Shown: positions 8,336 through 17,232 of the stretch, piece after piece
Layout of the letters: each line of letters begins with the position of its first letter
Position numbering within the stretch: position 1 is the first letter of the stretch
Origin: Rhodoblastus sp.
GTDB lineage: Bacteria > Pseudomonadota > Alphaproteobacteria > Rhizobiales > Beijerinckiaceae
Assembly (NCBI RefSeq): GCF_019449565.1
Contig: NZ_JAGRPM010000007.1
Location: forward strand, 1-64,000
Direction: 5' to 3'
Length of the DNA: 64,000 bases
Made by a program: the position numbers and the translations under genes
The notes under the pieces: generated by a model
Told to the model about the DNA's origin: nothing
The model's input: only the letters and a program-made list of their open reading frames with translations
The model's database searches: none

Positions 8336-10558
8336 TCAGGCGGGTTTCCCGCCGGCCATATAGGCCGGCATCCAGTTCTCGTGCGCCTCAAGCAATTCCC
8401 GCACCAGCACAGGCGAAGCTCCGCCGAGCGCCAGGACGTCGCCGCCGGTCTCGCCGATGACCGCGACGGGGACGCCCGCCTTCGCGGCCAGGGCCAGGAT
8501 TTCATCCGCGCGGCCGTCCGGCGCCGTCAGCAGGTAGCGGCCCTGATCCTCGCCGAACCAAACGGCCGCAATATCCGCGCCCGGCGCGGCGACTTTAGCG
8601 CCAAGGCCGCGCGCCATGGCCATCTCGGCGAGTGCGACGGCGAGGCCGCCGTCGGAAAGGTCATGCGCCGCGCTGACGAGGCCGCCGACGATCAGCTCGC
8701 GGACGAAATCGCCATGGGCTTTTTCCTTCGCAAGATCGACCGGCGGCGGGGCGCCTTCCTCACGGCCGAGAATCTCGCGCAAATAAATCGACTGCCCCAG
8801 CCAGCCTTCGGTTTCGCCGACGAGGAGGATTTTCTCGCCCGGCGCGCGAAAGGCGAGGCCGACGCTCTTGGTCACGTCCGCGACAAGGCCAACACCGCCA
8901 ATCGACGGGGTCGGCAGGATGCCCTTGCCCTGCGTCTCATTATAAAGCGAAACATTGCCCGAAACGATCGGGAAATCGAGCGCGCGGCAGGCCTCGCCAA
9001 TGCCCTGGAGGCAGGCGACGAACTGGCCCATGATCTCCGGCTTTTCCGGATTGCCGAAATTGAGATTGTCAGTCAGCGCCAGCGGTTTGCCGCCCACGGC
9101 GGTGATATTGCGCCAGGCTTCCGCGACGGCCTGCTTCCCGCCTTCGACAGGATCGGCGAAGCAATAGCGCGGCGTGACGTCGGCGGTGAGCGCGAGACCC
9201 CTGGGTCCATTCTCGACCCGCACCACGGCGGCGTCGCCGCCGGGGCCCTGGACGCTGTTGCCCAGAATGAGATGATCATATTGCTCCCAGATCCAGCGCT
9301 TGGAGGCGAGATCGGGGGCGGCGACGAGCTTTTTCAGCGCGGCGTCGATGGAGAACGGCGCGGGGAGCGTCGCAGAATCGAGCTTTTGCGGCTTTGGGGT
9401 CGGGACTGAGGGACGGTCATAAAGCGGCGCCTCATCGCCGAGCTGCTTGATCGGCAGGTCGGCCTTGATCTCGCCGCCGTGCTTGACGACGAAGCGCAAA
9501 GTGTCGGTGGTCTTGCCGATGACGGCGAAATCCAGCCCCCATTTGCGGAAAATCGCCTCGGCTTCCTCTTCCCTGGCCGGATCGAGCACCATGAGCATGC
9601 GCTCCTGGCTTTCCGAGAGCATCATTTCATAGGCGCTCATGCCCGGCTCGCGGCAGGGCACCTTGTCGAGATCGAGTTCGATGCCGAGATTGCCCTTGGC
9701 CCCCATTTCGACGGCGGACGAGGTCAGTCCGGCGGCGCCCATGTCCTGAATGGCGACGACGCAGCCCTTGGCCATGATTTCGAGACAGGCTTCGAGCAAA
9801 AGTTTTTCCGAGAAGGGATCGCCGACCTGCACTGTGGGGCGTTTCTCCTCGGATTTCTCGTCGAATTCCGCCGAGGCCATGGTGGCGCCATGGATGCCGT
9901 CGCGGCCGGTCTTCGAGCCGAGATAGACGATAGGGCGCCCGACGCCCGTCGCCGCCGCGTAAAAAATCTCGTCGGTGCGCACGAGGCCGACCGCCATGGC
10001 GTTGACGAGGATGTTGCCGTCATAGCTGGAATGGAAAGCGGTGGAGCCGCCGACCGTCGGCACGCCGAAACTATTGCCATAACCACCGATGCCGGCGACC
10101 ACGCCCGACACCAGATGTCGGGTCAGCGGATGTTCGACAGAACCAAACCGCAGCAGATTGAGGCAGGCGATGGGTCTTGCCCCCATGGTGAAAACGTCGC
10201 GAAGAATGCCGCCGACCCCGGTGGTCGCGCCTTGATAGGGCTCGATATAAGAGGGGTGGTTGTGGCTCTCCATCTTGAAGGCGCAGGCGAGGCCGTCGCC
10301 GATATCGATGACGCCCGCGTTCTCGCCCGGCCCCTGGATGACCCAGGGGGCCGAGGTCGGAAGCTTCTTCAGGTGCAGCCGCGACGATTTATAGGAGCAA
10401 TGCTCATTCCACATCGCCGAGAAAATGCCCAGTTCGGTGAAAGTCGGCTCGCGTCCGATCAGCTTCAGAATACGTTGATATTCATCCGGCTTGAGGCCGT
10501 GCTGGGCGACCAGGTCGGGCGTGATCGCCGGTTCATGGGATTTCGTCTGAGCGGTCAA
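8336..10558 (-). CDS. purL: Phosphoribosylformylglycinamidine synthase large subunit (small-PurL type)
   Basis: A 740-residue ATP-dependent enzyme of purine synthesis that converts FGAR to FGAM with ammonia supplied by PurQ; PurS bridges the two. Diagnostic pieces are EHCSYKSS near the N terminus, [17 protein letters not shown], the [10 protein letters not shown] strand and two GxGGD-type nucleotide loops. Its size shows the three-protein PurLQS system, matched by purQ and purS nearby. I place the start at the TTG at 10558 ([10 protein letters not shown]), with AAGG nine bases upstream, because the sequence before it is not PurL-like and the next in-frame ATG lies inside the conserved MWNEHC segment. 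ompW interrupts the run between purQ and purL. Confidence 0.95.
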   Translation of the reverse strand: MTAQTKSHEPAITPDLVAQHGLKPDEYQRILKLIGREPTFTELGIFSAMWNEHCSYKSSRLHLKKLPTSAPWVIQGPGENAGVIDIGDGLACAFKMESHNHPSYIEPYQGATTGVGGILRDVFTMGARPIACLNLLRFGSVEHPLTRHLVSGVVAGIGGYGNSFGVPTVGGSTAFHSSYDGNILVNAMAVGLVRTDEIFYAAATGVGRPIVYLGSKTGRDGIHGATMASAEFDEKSEEKRPTVQVGDPFSEKLLLEACLEIMAKGCVVAIQDMGAAGLTSSAVEMGAKGNLGIELDLDKVPCREPGMSAYEMMLSESQERMLMVLDPAREEEAEAIFRKWGLDFAVIGKTTDTLRFVVKHGGEIKADLPIKQLGDEAPLYDRPSVPTPKPQKLDSATLPAPFSIDAALKKLVAAPDLASKRWIWEQYDHLILGNSVQGPGGDAAVVRVENGPRGLALTADVTPRYCFADPVEGGKQAVAEAWRNITAVGGKPLALTDNLNFGNPEKPEIMGQFVACLQGIGEACRALDFPIVSGNVSLYNETQGKGILPTPSIGGVGLVADVTKSVGLAFRAPGEKILLVGETEGWLGQSIYLREILGREEGAPPPVDLAKEKAHGDFVRELIVGGLVSAAHDLSDGGLAVALAEMAMARGLGAKVAAPGADIAAVWFGEDQGRYLLTAPDGRADEILALAAKAGVPVAVIGETGGDVLALGGASPVLVRELLEAHENWMPAYMAGGKPA

Positions 10559-10708
10559 GGAATCCGGCCTTGTCAAAAAAGGCGCCGATTGGTCGCGGAG
10601 GAGCCGCGAAATGCGCAGGGCGTTGGTAAATCCTCGCGCGGGTCTTGGCAAGAACGCCGGCAAGGCGCGGGTTTGTATCAATTATGTCACAGCTTACCGC
10701 AGATGCTC

Positions 10709-10723
10709 TATTGCGCTGCAATA
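10709..10723 (+). promoter_or_regulatory. 15-bp palindrome beside the FNR-type site
   Basis: TATTGC-GCT-GCAATA is a perfect six-base dyad with a three-base centre, ending two bases before the FNR-type box. It lies between the divergent purL and ompW genes, so it could be a second operator or an accident. No regulator is assigned. Confidence 0.4.
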
Positions 10724-10725
10724 TC

Positions 10726-10739
10726 TTGATCCAGATCAA
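10726..10739 (+). promoter_or_regulatory. FNR/FixK/Anr-type binding site upstream of ompW
   Basis: TTGATCCAGATCAA is a perfect match to the TTGAT-N4-ATCAA consensus of FNR, Anr and FixK regulators. It sits 98 bases before the ompW ATG and 168 bases before the purL start. Activation by oxygen-responsive Crp/Fnr proteins is established for E. coli ompW, which supports ompW as the target here. If used as a class II activator site, transcription would begin near 10774. Confidence 0.75.
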
Positions 10740-10836
10740 GCGCAAATCCGCATGTTGGGCACAGTTTCAGCCAGCGCCCGGTACGCCGCGAAGGGGTTCT
10801 GTGGCCTAAGTTTTCTTAAACACTGGAATGCCTCCC

Positions 10837-11574
10837 ATGAAAAACAATTTTCGCATCGCCTTCGCGGCCGCTCTGCTGAGCACCGTGGCCGCCCCGGTCT
10901 TCGCCGCCGATCTGCCCTCGACCAAGTCCGCTCCGGTCTATGCGCCGATCGCCGACTCGTTCGACCCCTTCCTGATCCGCGTCCGCGCCCTCGGCGTCCT
11001 GCCCAACGCCAGCGGCACGACCCTGGCGGGCGCTCCGCTCTATAACGCCTCGCTGTCGAACAATGTCGTTCCGGAAGTCGACCTGACCTATTTCTTCACC
11101 AAGAACATCGCAGTCGAAGTGATCGCCGGCATGGCGCACACCACGCTGACCGGGTCGCTGACGCCGCTAGGCGTGAAGTACAACGCCGCCAACACAACGT
11201 TGCTGCCGCCTACCGCGACCTTGCAATATCACTTCGCTCTCGGCCAGTTCGACCCCTATCTCGGCGTCGGCGCCAATTATACCTGGTTCCTGCAGACCAA
11301 TTCGCCGCTGACCCGCAGCCTGGGCGCCGGCGACGCCATCAACATCAAGCCCTCCGCCGGCCTCGCGCTTCAGGCGGGTTTCGACTACTACCTGACCAAG
11401 CATTGGGCGCTCAACGCCGACGCCAAATATCTGTTCCTGGAAACCACGGGCAACACCCCGTTTGGCCCGAACACGCTGCATCTGTCCGCCAACACCTGGC
11501 TGATCGGCGTCGGTCTCGGCTATCGCTTTGGCGCCGCCGACCTGTTCGGCGCCCCGGTTGTCGCCAAATACTGA
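10837..11574 (+). CDS. ompW: OmpW-family outer membrane beta-barrel protein
   Basis: A 245-residue protein with a 23-residue signal peptide (cleavage after VFA, before ADLP) and an eight-stranded barrel of alternating strands. PFLIRVRALGVLPN after the signal, YFFTKNIAVEVIAG in the middle and a C terminus with WLIGVGLGYRF are OmpW hallmarks. OmpW proteins form narrow hydrophobic channels in the outer membrane; many are induced at low oxygen. The final residues AAD...VVAKY extend past the usual terminal aromatic. I use the ATG at 10837 because GGA lies nine bases before it. It stands alone on the plus strand inside the minus-strand purine cluster, with its own FNR-type site and terminator, as an independently regulated unit. 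Confidence 0.92.
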   Translation: MKNNFRIAFAAALLSTVAAPVFAADLPSTKSAPVYAPIADSFDPFLIRVRALGVLPNASGTTLAGAPLYNASLSNNVVPEVDLTYFFTKNIAVEVIAGMAHTTLTGSLTPLGVKYNAANTTLLPPTATLQYHFALGQFDPYLGVGANYTWFLQTNSPLTRSLGAGDAINIKPSAGLALQAGFDYYLTKHWALNADAKYLFLETTGNTPFGPNTLHLSANTWLIGVGLGYRFGAADLFGAPVVAKY

Positions 11575-11601
11575 TTTATTCGCACACTCGCGAAAATGCG
11601 A

Positions 11602-11628
11602 AAGCCCGGTCGTCAGACCGGGCTTTTT
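11602..11628 (+). terminator. Rho-independent terminator of ompW
   Basis: A perfect ten-base stem AAGCCCGGTC / GACCGGGCTT with loop GTCA, running into a short T tract, begins 28 bases after the ompW stop. It is a classic intrinsic terminator. Confidence 0.88.
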
Positions 11629-11669
11629 GCTGTGTCGATCAAATTCGCTAGATCGAAATGAATTCCGGG

Positions 11670-11711
11670 CTTGGAATTTGGACAGGGAAACTTGGAATTT
11701 GGACAGGGAAA
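11670..11711 (+). repeat. Two perfect 21-bp tandem repeats
   Basis: The unit starting CTTGGAATTTGG and ending GGGAAA occurs twice head-to-tail (11670-11690 and 11691-11711), followed by a decayed third copy starting TCTGGATCTGG. It lies between the ompW terminator and the purQ stop. The copies are identical, suggesting recent slippage or duplication. No function is evident. Confidence 0.85.
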
Positions 11712-11756
11712 TCTGGATCTGGAAATGGGCGCCGACGTCGGTCGCCGCCTTTCCGT

Positions 11757-12443
11757 TCAAGCCGCGCGCAAAAGGCTCTCGAACAGGCCGCGCCCATCGA
11801 TGCCTCCGACCAGCGGGTCGATCAGATTTTCCGGATGCGGCATCATGCCGAGCACGTTGAACTTTTCCGAATAGATTCCGGCAATGTCATTGGTCGAGCC
11901 ATTGGGATTGGCCGCGCCGCCAACCTTGCCCGAGGCGTCGCAATAGCGGAAAGCGACGCGGCCTTCGCCTTCGAGCCGGGCGATCGTTTCCTCATGGGCC
12001 TCGTAATTGCCCTCGCCATGGGCGATGGCGACGTCGATCGCCTGATGCAGGGCATAGGCGCGCGTGAAGGCGGTGTCGTTGCGCTCTACCCGCAGATGCT
12101 GGCGCTTGCAGATGAAGCGCAGGTCGCGGTTCCGCATCAAGACGCCCGGCAGCAGGCCACTTTCGCAGAGAATCTGGAAGCCATTGCAGATGCCGAGCAC
12201 GAGCCCGCCGCGCGCCGCATGGCTCCGAACGGCGTCCATGATGTGGGCGCGGCCCGCTATGGCGCCGCAGCGCAGATAATCGCCATAGCTGAAGCCGCCG
12301 GGCAGGACGACGAGATCGGTCCCGGCGGGGAGATCGTGATCGGCGTGCCAGACGATGCTGGTTTCGGCCCCGGCCTGACGCAGGGCGCGCGCGGCGTCGC
12401 CCTCGCGATTGGACCCCGGGAACAGCACGATCGCCGCTTTCAT
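11757..12443 (-). CDS. purQ: Phosphoribosylformylglycinamidine synthase, glutaminase subunit
   Basis: A 228-residue class I glutamine amidotransferase that releases ammonia from glutamine for PurL. The nucleophile is Cys86 in LGICNGFQ and the His/Glu pair is His203 and Glu205 in MMPHPENLID; the oxyanion strand VVLPGGFSYGDY is present. The ATG at 12443 gives the family start MKAAIVLFPGSNRE. purS is 45 bases upstream, so the two are co-transcribed, with purC further up. The gene ends about 1.2 kb from purL across the ompW insertion, so purL needs its own promoter or read-through past ompW. Full length and all catalytic residues are present. Confidence 0.97.
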   Translation of the reverse strand: MKAAIVLFPGSNREGDAARALRQAGAETSIVWHADHDLPAGTDLVVLPGGFSYGDYLRCGAIAGRAHIMDAVRSHAARGGLVLGICNGFQILCESGLLPGVLMRNRDLRFICKRQHLRVERNDTAFTRAYALHQAIDVAIAHGEGNYEAHEETIARLEGEGRVAFRYCDASGKVGGAANPNGSTNDIAGIYSEKFNVLGMMPHPENLIDPLVGGIDGRGLFESLLRAA

Positions 12444-12488
12444 GGCGTTCTCGCTTTCATGATATTGGGAGGTTCAAGCCGCGACGGC

Positions 12489-12728
12489 TCAGAGCAATTC
12501 GAGGCGGTAGTTTTCGACGACCGTATTCGCGAGCAATTTCTCGCTGGCGGCGGCCAGCGCCGCCTTGGCCGCTTCGGGATCGGCCGCATCGATCTCGATG
12601 TCGAACACCTTGCCCTGGCGGACCGAGGCGATGCCCTCGACGCCCAGCGAATGCAGGGCGCCCTCGATGGCCTTGCCCTGCGGATCGAGCACGCCGGTTT
12701 TCAAGGTCACGGTGACGCGCGCTTTCAT
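12489..12728 (-). CDS. purS: Phosphoribosylformylglycinamidine synthase subunit PurS
   Basis: A 79-residue protein that joins PurL and PurQ into an active FGAM synthase complex and helps channel ammonia. KARVTVTLKTGVLDPQGKAI and the SVRQGKVFDIEID strand are PurS signatures. The frame is open further upstream, but the ATG at 12728 (MKARVTVTLK) is the standard PurS start, with AAGGA about eleven bases before it. It is 61 bases after the purC stop and 45 before purQ. Presence of PurS agrees with the small-type PurL. Confidence 0.95.
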   Translation of the reverse strand: MKARVTVTLKTGVLDPQGKAIEGALHSLGVEGIASVRQGKVFDIEIDAADPEAAKAALAAASEKLLANTVVENYRLELL

Positions 12729-12789
12729 GGGAGGGACTTTCCTTTTCGCCATTGCTCTTTTTGCGGGGCGGCCCTGCCGCCCCGGCGAT

Positions 12790-13584
12790 TTACTGCACCA
12801 GTTTCGGGCCGCCGGAATGCGGCTTTTCGTTTTCCTGCATGATGCCGAGCCGGCGAGCGACTTCGGAATAGGCTTCGACCAGACCGCCGAGATCGCGGCG
12901 GAAACGGTCCTTGTCCAGCTTGTCATTGGACTTGATGTCCCACAACCTGCACGAGTCCGGCGAAATCTCGTCGGCGACGACGATGCGCATCATGTCGCCT
13001 TCCCACAGTCGCCCGCATTCCATCTTGAAATCGACCAGACGGATGCCGACGCCCAGGAACAGGCCGGTAAGGAAATCATTGACGCGAATGGCCAAAGCCA
13101 TGATGTCGTCGATTTCCTGCGGCGTGGCCCAGCCAAAGGCGGTGATATGCTCTTCCGACACCATCGGATCGTTGAGCGCATCGTTCTTGTAATAGAACTC
13201 GATGATCGAGCGCGGCAGCTGCGAGCCTTCGTCGATCCCGAGGCGGGTCGAGAGCGAGCCGGCGGCGACATTGCGCACAACCACTTCCAGCGGAATGATC
13301 TCGACCTCGCGGATCAACTGCTCGCGCATGTTGAGCCGGCGAATGAAATGGGTCGGTACGCCGATATCGTTCAGATTCTGGAAGATATATTCAGAAATCC
13401 GGTTGTTGAGGACGCCCTTGCCGTCGATCACTTCATGCTTCTTGGCATTGAAGGCGGTGGCGTCGTCCTTGAAATGTTGAATCAAAGTGCCAGGCTCCGG
13501 GCCCTCATAGAGCACCTTGGCCTTGCCTTCGTAAATGCGACGGCGGCGGTTCATGGGAAACAACCGATCTTTAAGATGATCCAT
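12790..13584 (-). CDS. purC: Phosphoribosylaminoimidazole-succinocarboxamide synthase (SAICAR synthetase)
   Basis: Joins aspartate to CAIR with ATP in purine synthesis. [16 protein letters not shown] at the N terminus, [33 protein letters not shown] and the C-terminal [12 protein letters not shown] are PurC signatures. Two starts are possible: ATG 13584 (264 residues), preceded by a strong GGAGGAG eleven bases upstream, and ATG 13554 ([10 protein letters not shown], 254 residues), nearer to the usual length but without a clear ribosome site. I prefer 13584 on that signal. It heads the purC-purS-purQ run and is divergent from the F1 zeta-subunit gene, with 295 bases between. Confidence 0.96.
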   Translation of the reverse strand: MDHLKDRLFPMNRRRRIYEGKAKVLYEGPEPGTLIQHFKDDATAFNAKKHEVIDGKGVLNNRISEYIFQNLNDIGVPTHFIRRLNMREQLIREVEIIPLEVVVRNVAAGSLSTRLGIDEGSQLPRSIIEFYYKNDALNDPMVSEEHITAFGWATPQEIDDIMALAIRVNDFLTGLFLGVGIRLVDFKMECGRLWEGDMMRIVVADEISPDSCRLWDIKSNDKLDKDRFRRDLGGLVEAYSEVARRLGIMQENEKPHSGGPKLVQ

Positions 13585-13879
13585 GGATGCCGCGGCTCCT
13601 CCGGGCCTCCTGCGACGGCGGCCAGGTCTCGCAACGGCGACCTTCGCCTGATGGCTCGAGTCGCCCGGATACGAAACCTTTGGCCGCGTTTCTCAGGGTT
13701 CCTAGCCCGTTCCGCGCCGGGACACAACCAGTTTCCACGAATCCGGCTTCAGCCGGCTCATTATCACCCGAAAGGCCCATTCCCGCGCGCCCTTCTTGAG
13801 GCAACGCAATGCTAGGCAGCGACCTAACGAATCTATATATATGCGCGCACGTAAAAACTGAAACGGGAAGGGAATGCAA

Positions 13880-14197
13880 ATGTCCGGATTCGACAAGCGC
13901 GAAGAGGCTTTTGAGAGCAAATTCGCGCATGACGAGGAAATCCTGTTCCGGATCCTCGCCCGCGCCAAATTGACGACCGGGCTTTGGGCCGCCGAGAAGC
14001 TTGGCAAGACCGGCGCGGCGGCCGAGGAATATGCGAAGGCGCTCCTCACCCAGGATGTAGCCGGCAACCTCAAATTTGGCGTTCTGGCGCAGATCCAGAA
14101 GGATTTCGACGCCGCGGGCGTTGTCCAGTCGGAACACCAGATCGCGCGTCACTTCGAGGAATTCAAGGCTCAGGCCACGAAGGCTGTCAAAGGCTGA
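13880..14197 (+). CDS. F1-ATPase inhibitor zeta subunit (DUF1476)
   Basis: A 105-residue helical protein of the alphaproteobacterial zeta family, which inserts its N terminus into F1-ATPase and blocks ATP hydrolysis. The start MSGFDKREEAFESKFAHDEE and the LARAKLTTGLWAAEKLG segment are family-typical, and the rest forms a four-helix bundle. An ATG lies six bases earlier, but AAGGGA is six bases before the ATG at 13880 and overlaps the earlier one, so I use 13880. An AT-rich stretch around 13833-13842 (TATATATATG) may be part of its promoter. Its target, the F1 operon atpHAGDC, lies at 41-46 kb in the same window. Confidence 0.93.
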   Translation: MSGFDKREEAFESKFAHDEEILFRILARAKLTTGLWAAEKLGKTGAAAEEYAKALLTQDVAGNLKFGVLAQIQKDFDAAGVVQSEHQIARHFEEFKAQATKAVKG

Positions 14198-14251
14198 CCG
14201 CAAGCCGGGCGCGGCAAAGGATTATTGACCTTCGCGGGTTAGGCTATCCGC

Positions 14252-15238
14252 ATGGACAAGACCTCTCGACGCAAGGCTCCCGCCGCGCCTGAAACCGCTT
14301 TTGCGGGCTCCGAAAAAGATCTGGTCGAGGCCGCGCGCTCCTGGCTGCGCCGCCTCGCCGGCGAAAGGCGCGTATCGCCGCTGACCCTCGACGCCTATGG
14401 GCGGGATCTGCGGCAATTCCTCCAATTTCTGGGCGAGCGTTTCGAAGCGCCGCCCAATCTCGCTTTGCTGACGGCCTTGAAGCCGGCGGATCTGCGCGCC
14501 TTCATGGCCCGGCGCCGCGACGAAGGCGTGGCGTCGCGCTCGTTGCTGCGGCAACTGGCGGCGCTGCGCTCTTTCGCGCGGCATCTCGGCCGCGAAGATC
14601 TCGCCAAGGTCGGCGTGTTCGACAAGGTTCGGTCGCCCAAGGTCGCCCGGTCGCTTCCCAAGGCGCTGCCGGCCGCCAAGGCGCGGGAAATGGCTTTCGG
14701 CGAAGGCGACGGCGATGATGTCCGCGCGCCGTGGATTCTGGCGCGCGACGCAGCGGTCCTGGCCCTGCTTTACGGAGCGGGCCTCCGTATTTCCGAGGCC
14801 CTGGCGATCAGGCGCGGCGAGGCCCCGACGGGCGCGGTCGATTCCCTGACCATTGTTGGCAAGGGCGGCAAGACCCGCGCCGTGCCCGCGATCCTGCCCG
14901 TGCGGAAGGCCGTCGAGGCTTATCTCGAAATCTGCCCTTACAGCCTAGACCCGAATGGGCCTCTCTTCGTGGGCGCGCGCGGCGGACAGTTGTCGCCAAG
15001 GATCATTCAGCTCACGGTGGAGCGGCTGCGCGGCGCTCTCGGTCTGCCCGACTCGGCTACGCCTCACGCGCTGCGTCATTCCTTCGCCACCCATCTGCTG
15101 AGCCGGGGCGGCGATTTGCGGTCGATTCAAGAACTTCTCGGTCACGCCAGCCTGTCCACGACGCAGATTTACACCTCGATCGACAAGACCCGGCTGTTCG
15201 AGGCCTATCGCGCGGCGCATCCCCGGGCCCAAACCTGA
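14252..15238 (+). CDS. xerC: Tyrosine recombinase XerC
   Basis: A 328-residue site-specific recombinase that, with XerD, resolves chromosome dimers at dif during FtsK-driven segregation. The N-terminal SAM-like DNA-binding domain spans about residues 25-125. Catalytic residues are Arg179 (YGAGLRISEAL), Lys204, His272 and Arg275 (PHALRHSF), His298 (LLGHASLSTTQIY) and nucleophile Tyr307. It is assigned as XerC rather than XerD because the second Xer protein at 60.8 kb has XerD-like features; the split is by family resemblance only. It lies 54 bases after the zeta gene. No mobile element surrounds it, so it is the housekeeping enzyme. Confidence 0.9.
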   Translation: MDKTSRRKAPAAPETAFAGSEKDLVEAARSWLRRLAGERRVSPLTLDAYGRDLRQFLQFLGERFEAPPNLALLTALKPADLRAFMARRRDEGVASRSLLRQLAALRSFARHLGREDLAKVGVFDKVRSPKVARSLPKALPAAKAREMAFGEGDGDDVRAPWILARDAAVLALLYGAGLRISEALAIRRGEAPTGAVDSLTIVGKGGKTRAVPAILPVRKAVEAYLEICPYSLDPNGPLFVGARGGQLSPRIIQLTVERLRGALGLPDSATPHALRHSFATHLLSRGGDLRSIQELLGHASLSTTQIYTSIDKTRLFEAYRAAHPRAQT

Positions 15239-15247
15239 GTGTGGGCA

Positions 15248-15279
15248 ATAGCTCGGGGCATCTAAATGCCCCGAGCTAT
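15248..15279. terminator. Perfect 14-bp hairpin after xerC
   Basis: ATAGCTCGGGGCAT / ATGCCCCGAGCTAT with loop CTAA begins ten bases after the xerC stop. The stem is perfect, but no T tract follows on either strand. It lies between the convergent xerC and ClC genes and probably helps end one or both transcripts. Confidence 0.55.
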
Positions 15280-15322
15280 CCGCGCCGACTGGCGCGGCGG
15301 CGGCTGATGCCGCCGGGCGCCT

Positions 15323-15346
15323 CGACTTTTGACGAGTCAAAGGTCG
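15323..15346. repeat. Second dyad between xerC and the ClC gene
   Basis: CGACTTTTGAC-GA-GTCAAAGGTCG pairs over eleven positions with one G-T wobble. It ends eleven bases before the ClC stop codon, so it may be the terminator of the ClC gene on the minus strand. Confidence 0.45.
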
Positions 15347-15357
15347 GACAAATAATG

Positions 15358-17139
15358 TCAGATGCCGAAGGCGCTGCGGACGGCGGCGTCAGCCAGTTCG
15401 GCGTAGCGCCGCGCAAGATAGGGCTCTGTCAGTACGCCGAGGGGCGTCCTTGTGGCCGGATCGAGCACGGCGAGCTGGTCCGTTTCGGCCTGGTCGAACA
15501 AAGCCATGGCGGTCTTGGCGTTCGTCTGCGGCGACAGCCAGGCGTCCTTTTGCCGCGCGAGAGTCCTGACCCAGCCATCGGCCTCATGCGCGTGGATATG
15601 GGCTTCCGGCAGATTGACCATGCCTGCATAGCGGCCCGCCTCGTCGGTCAGAATGACGAATTGCGACGAGCCGAGCGGGTGGCGTTCGCAGAAGGCGTCG
15701 ATATCCAGCCAGGCCGGCGCGATGGGCGGATCGGGACGCATGAGCCGGCCGACTTGAAGCTCGGCGATCCAGCCGACGTCATTGGCGCTGCGGACATTCT
15801 CGCCGCGCAGATGCAGCCGCCAGGTCGAGAAGGAATAGCCGAAGGTGGCGCGCACCATCAGGCTCGCCGCGATGGAAGCCGCGATTACCCCCGCCGTAAC
15901 CGAAAAATCGGCGGTGTTTTCCAGCACAAGGAAAGACATGGTCAGAGGGCCGCCGACGATCACGACGCCGAAGGTCGCCATGCCGACCAGGACGCAGATG
16001 GTCGGGTCCGGAGCGAGCGAGGGCGCCAGTGCGGCCAAAGCGAGCGCGTAAATCTTGCCAAGCGTTGCGCCCATGAAGAGCGAGGCGAAGAACAGGCCGC
16101 CGCGAAAGCCGCTCGCCAGCGAAATGAGGCAGGCGACCAGTTTCAAAGCGAGAAACGCGACCAGCACGGCGAGCGGAAAATTGGTCGAAATGTTCAGCGC
16201 GAGCGCGCCATGGCCCGCGCCCAGCACCTGCGGCGTGATCGTCGCCAGCGCCGCGACGGCGAGGCCGCCGATCACGGGCCGCGCCCAGACCGGCGCAGGC
16301 GTCGCCTGCAGCGCGCGTTCCGAGGCGCCGGCGGCGCGCATGGCGACCACCCCGAGCAGCACCGCGCAGGCCGCAAGTCCGAGCAACGCGGGATAGCCGG
16401 CAAATGTCAGCGGCTCCACAGGCGGCGTGCTGATCTGATAAGGCGCGCCGGCCAGGAAACGGGTGATGAGCACGCCGACGATGGACGCGGTAAAGATCGG
16501 ACCGGCGGCGGCGATGGAATATGTGCCGAGGATGACTTCGAAGGCGTAAAAGGCGCCGGTGAGCGGCGCGCCGAACGAGCCGCCGATCGCGGCCGCTGCG
16601 CCGGCCCCGACCAAAAGGCGCAGATCGCCACGGCGCAGGCGCAATTTCTGGCCGATAAAGGAGCCGAGGCTGGAGCCGACTTGTGTGTAGCCGGCCTCCA
16701 GACCGACCGAGGCGCCGACGGAATTGGAAATCAGCGTCTGCATTCCCACGACGAAACTGTCGCGCAGGGACATCCGACCCCCGCGCAGGGCGTTGGCTTC
16801 GACGGGGTCGACTGGGCCGGGAATGTTCTTCCGAATCCGAAAGGCCTCCATCAGTCCAAGACTCAGTCCCCCGAGCGTGAGCGCGGCGAAAGCGGCGAGC
16901 GGCGCGACGCGATCCGACGCGCTCAGCCGCACATCGAAGGGTAGGTTGAAGATCAGGACATGCATGAACATCGCGGCTTCGGTCATCGCGGTGACGCTGA
17001 CGGCGGCGACCACGCCGACCAGAGCCGAGGCGAAGACCAGCGCCAGTTCATTCGACCGCAACAGGGCGCGAAATTTACGCGCGATCCGCGTCGCCCGGGG
17101 CGGCGGCGGGATGGGAGCGGCGAAATCCTGCGGCGGCAT
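15358..17139 (-). CDS. ClC-family chloride channel or H+/Cl- antiporter with CBS domains
   Basis: A 593-residue polytopic inner-membrane protein. After a Pro-rich cytoplasmic N terminus come about ten or more helices with ClC landmarks: GASVGLEAGYTQVGS at the place of the GREGP gating loop (the glutamate is kept, the proline replaced), GGSFGAPLTGAFYAFEV, and FRGGLFFASLFMGA. The last 140 residues form a pair of CBS domains, as in many channels regulated by nucleotides. The ATG at 17139 (MPPQDF) is chosen; the frame is open upstream but that part is not membrane-protein-like. Chloride or fluoride transport and channel versus exchanger cannot be separated by eye. Monocistronic, convergent with xerC. 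Confidence 0.88.
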   Translation of the reverse strand: MPPQDFAAPIPPPPRATRIARKFRALLRSNELALVFASALVGVVAAVSVTAMTEAAMFMHVLIFNLPFDVRLSASDRVAPLAAFAALTLGGLSLGLMEAFRIRKNIPGPVDPVEANALRGGRMSLRDSFVVGMQTLISNSVGASVGLEAGYTQVGSSLGSFIGQKLRLRRGDLRLLVGAGAAAAIGGSFGAPLTGAFYAFEVILGTYSIAAAGPIFTASIVGVLITRFLAGAPYQISTPPVEPLTFAGYPALLGLAACAVLLGVVAMRAAGASERALQATPAPVWARPVIGGLAVAALATITPQVLGAGHGALALNISTNFPLAVLVAFLALKLVACLISLASGFRGGLFFASLFMGATLGKIYALALAALAPSLAPDPTICVLVGMATFGVVIVGGPLTMSFLVLENTADFSVTAGVIAASIAASLMVRATFGYSFSTWRLHLRGENVRSANDVGWIAELQVGRLMRPDPPIAPAWLDIDAFCERHPLGSSQFVILTDEAGRYAGMVNLPEAHIHAHEADGWVRTLARQKDAWLSPQTNAKTAMALFDQAETDQLAVLDPATRTPLGVLTEPYLARRYAELADAAVRSAFGI

Positions 17140-17232
17140 GAAATTTTCCGAGGATCGGGTTTTTGATTCGCGGTCGCGAGGCGCGGCGATCTTAGGACGA
17201 AGGGCCGCGCAAGCAAATCGGGTCCAGAAAAT

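Noticed and set aside
13585..13879. A hidden small gene between purC and the zeta gene
   Set aside because: Frames here lack ribosome sites or run through neighbouring genes in the wrong frame; the gap is better read as divergent promoter DNA.
14225..14250. TTGACC...TATCCG just before xerC as a promoter
   Set aside because: The spacing is only 14 bases and transcription would start at or after the xerC ATG.
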